Assembly: GCA_037903355.1 (NCBI GenBank)
Contig: JBAJFE010000011.1
Coordinates: 1,435,001-1,499,000, forward strand
Length of the DNA: 64,000 nt
Reading direction: 5' to 3'
Source of the DNA: Trichuris trichiura
Lineage: Eukaryota; Nematoda; Enoplea; Trichinellida; Trichuridae
Shown here: piece after piece, positions 61,792 to 64,000 of the stretch
How the letters are laid out: each line of letters starts with the position of its first letter
Numbering within the stretch: position 1 is the stretch's first letter
Translations under genes and position numbers: made by a program
Notes under the pieces: generated by a model
What the model was told of the DNA's origin: nothing
The model's database searches: none
What the model saw: only the letters and a program-made list of their open reading frames with translations

Positions 61792-64000
61792 ATACTGCGA
61801 AGCATACCGGAATGCTTCTCTTCAACAAATGTTCCAACCAATGCACGAATTGCAAAAGAATGTAGAACTGTTTGTACTAGCGCAGCTACTACTTGAACCG
61901 ATTTTGAAGTATTGCTAAACATTCGCTGACAGGTCCAAGATGCGGATTCAAACCGTCACGAACAAAAATTAGCCGCAGCACAACTTCTTTGTTGATGACC
62001 GTCGGTTTTATCACGTTTGCTGCACTAAGGTTACATCCTATTTGATTTTGAATAAAGGTCAACAGTGTTGAAATGGTAATTTTTTAAGCGAGACCTTTGA
62101 AATAGTAGTCAAATCAGAATGCATGTCAGTATTGCCGATCAGCGAGGAAAACACTAGCTATTAAAAACGTGCCATGAAAGTAACTTTTTAAGAAGGTACG
62201 ACTTAACGGAAAGACAAAAACACAATGCCTACTTTTAAACAAAATCAATAGAAGGCAATACCTATTTCTTTTCGGCCGAAGTTGCGTACACAAATGGTTC
62301 AGAATGCATGAAGAACATTTCACTTGAAGCCCTCCGTGATCCGTCCGAAAAACGATCGGTATATCTGCAGAAAATTGTTTCGAAGTTGCAGCCCGCTAGC
62401 GTCCTCATGGCAACCTTCTAAAAAATTTGTTGCCTCAAAAATTCTATTTTGTTTGCTTGGAAAACAATAAAACAAAACAACAGTGCTACGTGTGCGGGCA
62501 ATCAAGAAAGCAAAGGTCACTGGTTTTGCATTTGCCGAACGGAAAAGTTGTTTTTGTCAAAGCAACCGTGAACGGGTAAACTACGCGAACTGAAATAATT
62601 TGTGCAAAGAAATCGCCAACGCGTTGAGAACAGACCGACGCTTAAAAAAGTAATCGAAACACAAACAAAGACATAACGAAAATACAAAAATGACTGCTTT
62701 GTCACTAATTGAAAATAAGGTACGCTCAACAAAATCTACCGTAACAATGCAACATGCTTCTTTTGGAAATCAGCTGCTTTTTAGCAAAAGCTATGGTCTC
62801 ATTGATGTTTCACGATTTTCCCATTTATATTATCTTAATAATAAAGCATCTAGTTACAACTTTTTTTCGCAGACAGGGCAATAGGACGATAGAACTGGCA
62901 GATCAAAAACAGACATTCTTGCGTGTACAAATGACAATGTGGCGCAATGTAGTTTCTTTGGTATGAACAGACTCGCTTTATGAACACGAAATAGTGAGTT
63001 AAACGTAAATTCTTTTTAAAGTTAGGAAATGAGATCACTGGAAAACGCACGCAGGGAAGCGAATGCTAAAAGGAGCGAAAAAATAATGACCAATCTATAA
63101 CTGCGCGCTGGTTTTCATCCAAGACAAACTAGAGGTAAGACTGTACATGATGGCAACACACAAAGCTCGGAAGCTCGGTTACATAAATTTAGCGTTTCTG
63201 CCAACAGAGTGAAACAACTCTGCGCAAGCGAAACATTTCTAAAGAAACAAGAAGTGAACAAGCTTCTGTATTTGTGACCACACGTAGGCCTCAGTCTTTT
63301 TTTATGTACGATACAGCAAAGGCTAAACGACGAAGAGGCTAAAAATGAAGGCCACAAAATGGACGAAATTGATCTTATGCGTAAAAACCACCTTCCTCTT
63401 ATAAAGAATAGAGCTGCTACCACAAAGACAAGTGGAATGTACCTGCGCATCATAAACACTTAGCAATGAGAACCGCTTTATTCTTCCCTGAAAAATTTGC
63501 GGAGATACGCCGGATACTAAAAGAACTAAATTGTCAGAACCAACTTACAGCCAATGCAAGCCGAATATTAGCTGTAACATTCCGCGCTTCTCTAGTTTGA
63601 GCCCCAAGGCGCAGCAGCGTATATAAGCGAGAAACCAAACAATGATAACGGCACCTTAACTTAGTTCGATGGCATTGACCAATTCTGCAAGCACATAGTT
63701 AATGTACAAGGCTCCGTCTGTTATAGGGAACCGCTTACTGGCGGAAGCTCAAAGTAGTTTATGTGAACCTTTTACTTGAGCGTGGTAACAGTGTATTATG
63801 AATGGCAGGCAACGTGTTTTCGTCGGTTATTTACCCTTAAAGTGAAGGTAAATATCACTCACTGCATAAGCAGTGATCGGAATTTTTGGAAAAGGAGTTG
63901 GCGTTGCTAACTTCTGGCATATTATCTAACAAAACATTAGACAAACACACACACTTCACGCCAAATGCAGTTTACCATCAGTCGCAGTGTGGCGCTTAGC
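61792..64000. other. Right-end intergenic region, no gene recognised
   Basis: After the esterase 3' UTR nothing convincing is seen. ORFs on the minus strand at 62126-62732 and 63115-63459 abut one another, but they are Cys/Phe/Leu-rich antisense-type frames with no motif. A small 10-11 bp hairpin occurs at about 63826-63852. Confidence 0.5.

Noticed and set aside
1..64000. tRNA, rRNA, spliced-leader, CRISPR or prokaryotic mobile elements
   Set aside because: I looked for tRNA-like B boxes, rRNA-like conserved runs and regularly spaced repeats, and saw none I could support by eye.

Overview
This is a stretch of animal nuclear DNA, most likely from a nematode. The genes are metazoan: Crumbs with three laminin-G domains, an HR4/NR6-type nuclear receptor, a Ly6 protein, a membrane-anchored type-B esterase, FBXO7 and a gamma-tubulin complex protein. 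All but two are split by introns, mostly 45-75 nt long with GT-AG ends. Moderate base composition and tiny introns fit a compact worm genome such as the Trichuris-like Dorylaimia, but that placement is an inference. There is no prokaryotic signal, CRISPR array, phage or recognisable tRNA/rRNA.

Layout. 1-2523: coding-like, unresolved plus-strand sequence. 2524-5461 (-): DLST, the E2 subunit of 2-oxoglutarate dehydrogenase. 8022-8918 (+): SPRY/SOCS-box protein, SPSB3-like. 12717-16127 (+): gamma-tubulin complex component. 17062-19528 (-): tubulin-folding cofactor E. 19943-21831 (+): FBXO7. 21924-25583 (-): microsomal 3-ketoacyl/17-beta-hydroxysteroid reductase (HSD17B12/LET-767 type), with a foldback repeat in a 2.4 kb intron. 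26822-27268 (-): GPI-anchored Ly6 protein. 27.3-34.2 kb: gene-poor, with repeats. 34240-38059 (+): HR4/NR6-type nuclear receptor. 40068-46387 (-): Crumbs. 46.4-54.1 kb: gene-poor, with two orphan first-exon candidates and a miRNA-like hairpin. 54093-55614 (+): ZIP8/14-like metal transporter. 57780-61791 (+): type-B carboxylesterase with a C-terminal membrane anchor. 61.8-64 kb: nothing convincing.

How the genes relate. Two neighbours serve tubulin: cofactor E folds the alpha/beta dimer and the GCP protein nucleates microtubules. Cofactor E and FBXO7 are divergent, with starts 414 bp apart, so a shared promoter is likely. FBXO7 and the reductase are convergent, with stops only 92 bp apart. Otherwise this is ordinary interspersed eukaryotic gene order with no operon.

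Gene models were built by hand by matching splice sites, reading phase and protein-family motifs. Exon coordinates are good to a few bases where phases close exactly: DLST, GCP, FBXO7, reductase, receptor, ZIP and esterase all give open frames from start to stop. Cofactor E needs one base skipped. Crumbs exons are only partly delimited. The most unusual observations are three GC-AG introns in two adjacent genes, a perfect 30-bp palindrome, nested foldback repeats and a frame break in cofactor E. I did not find a novel multi-gene system.
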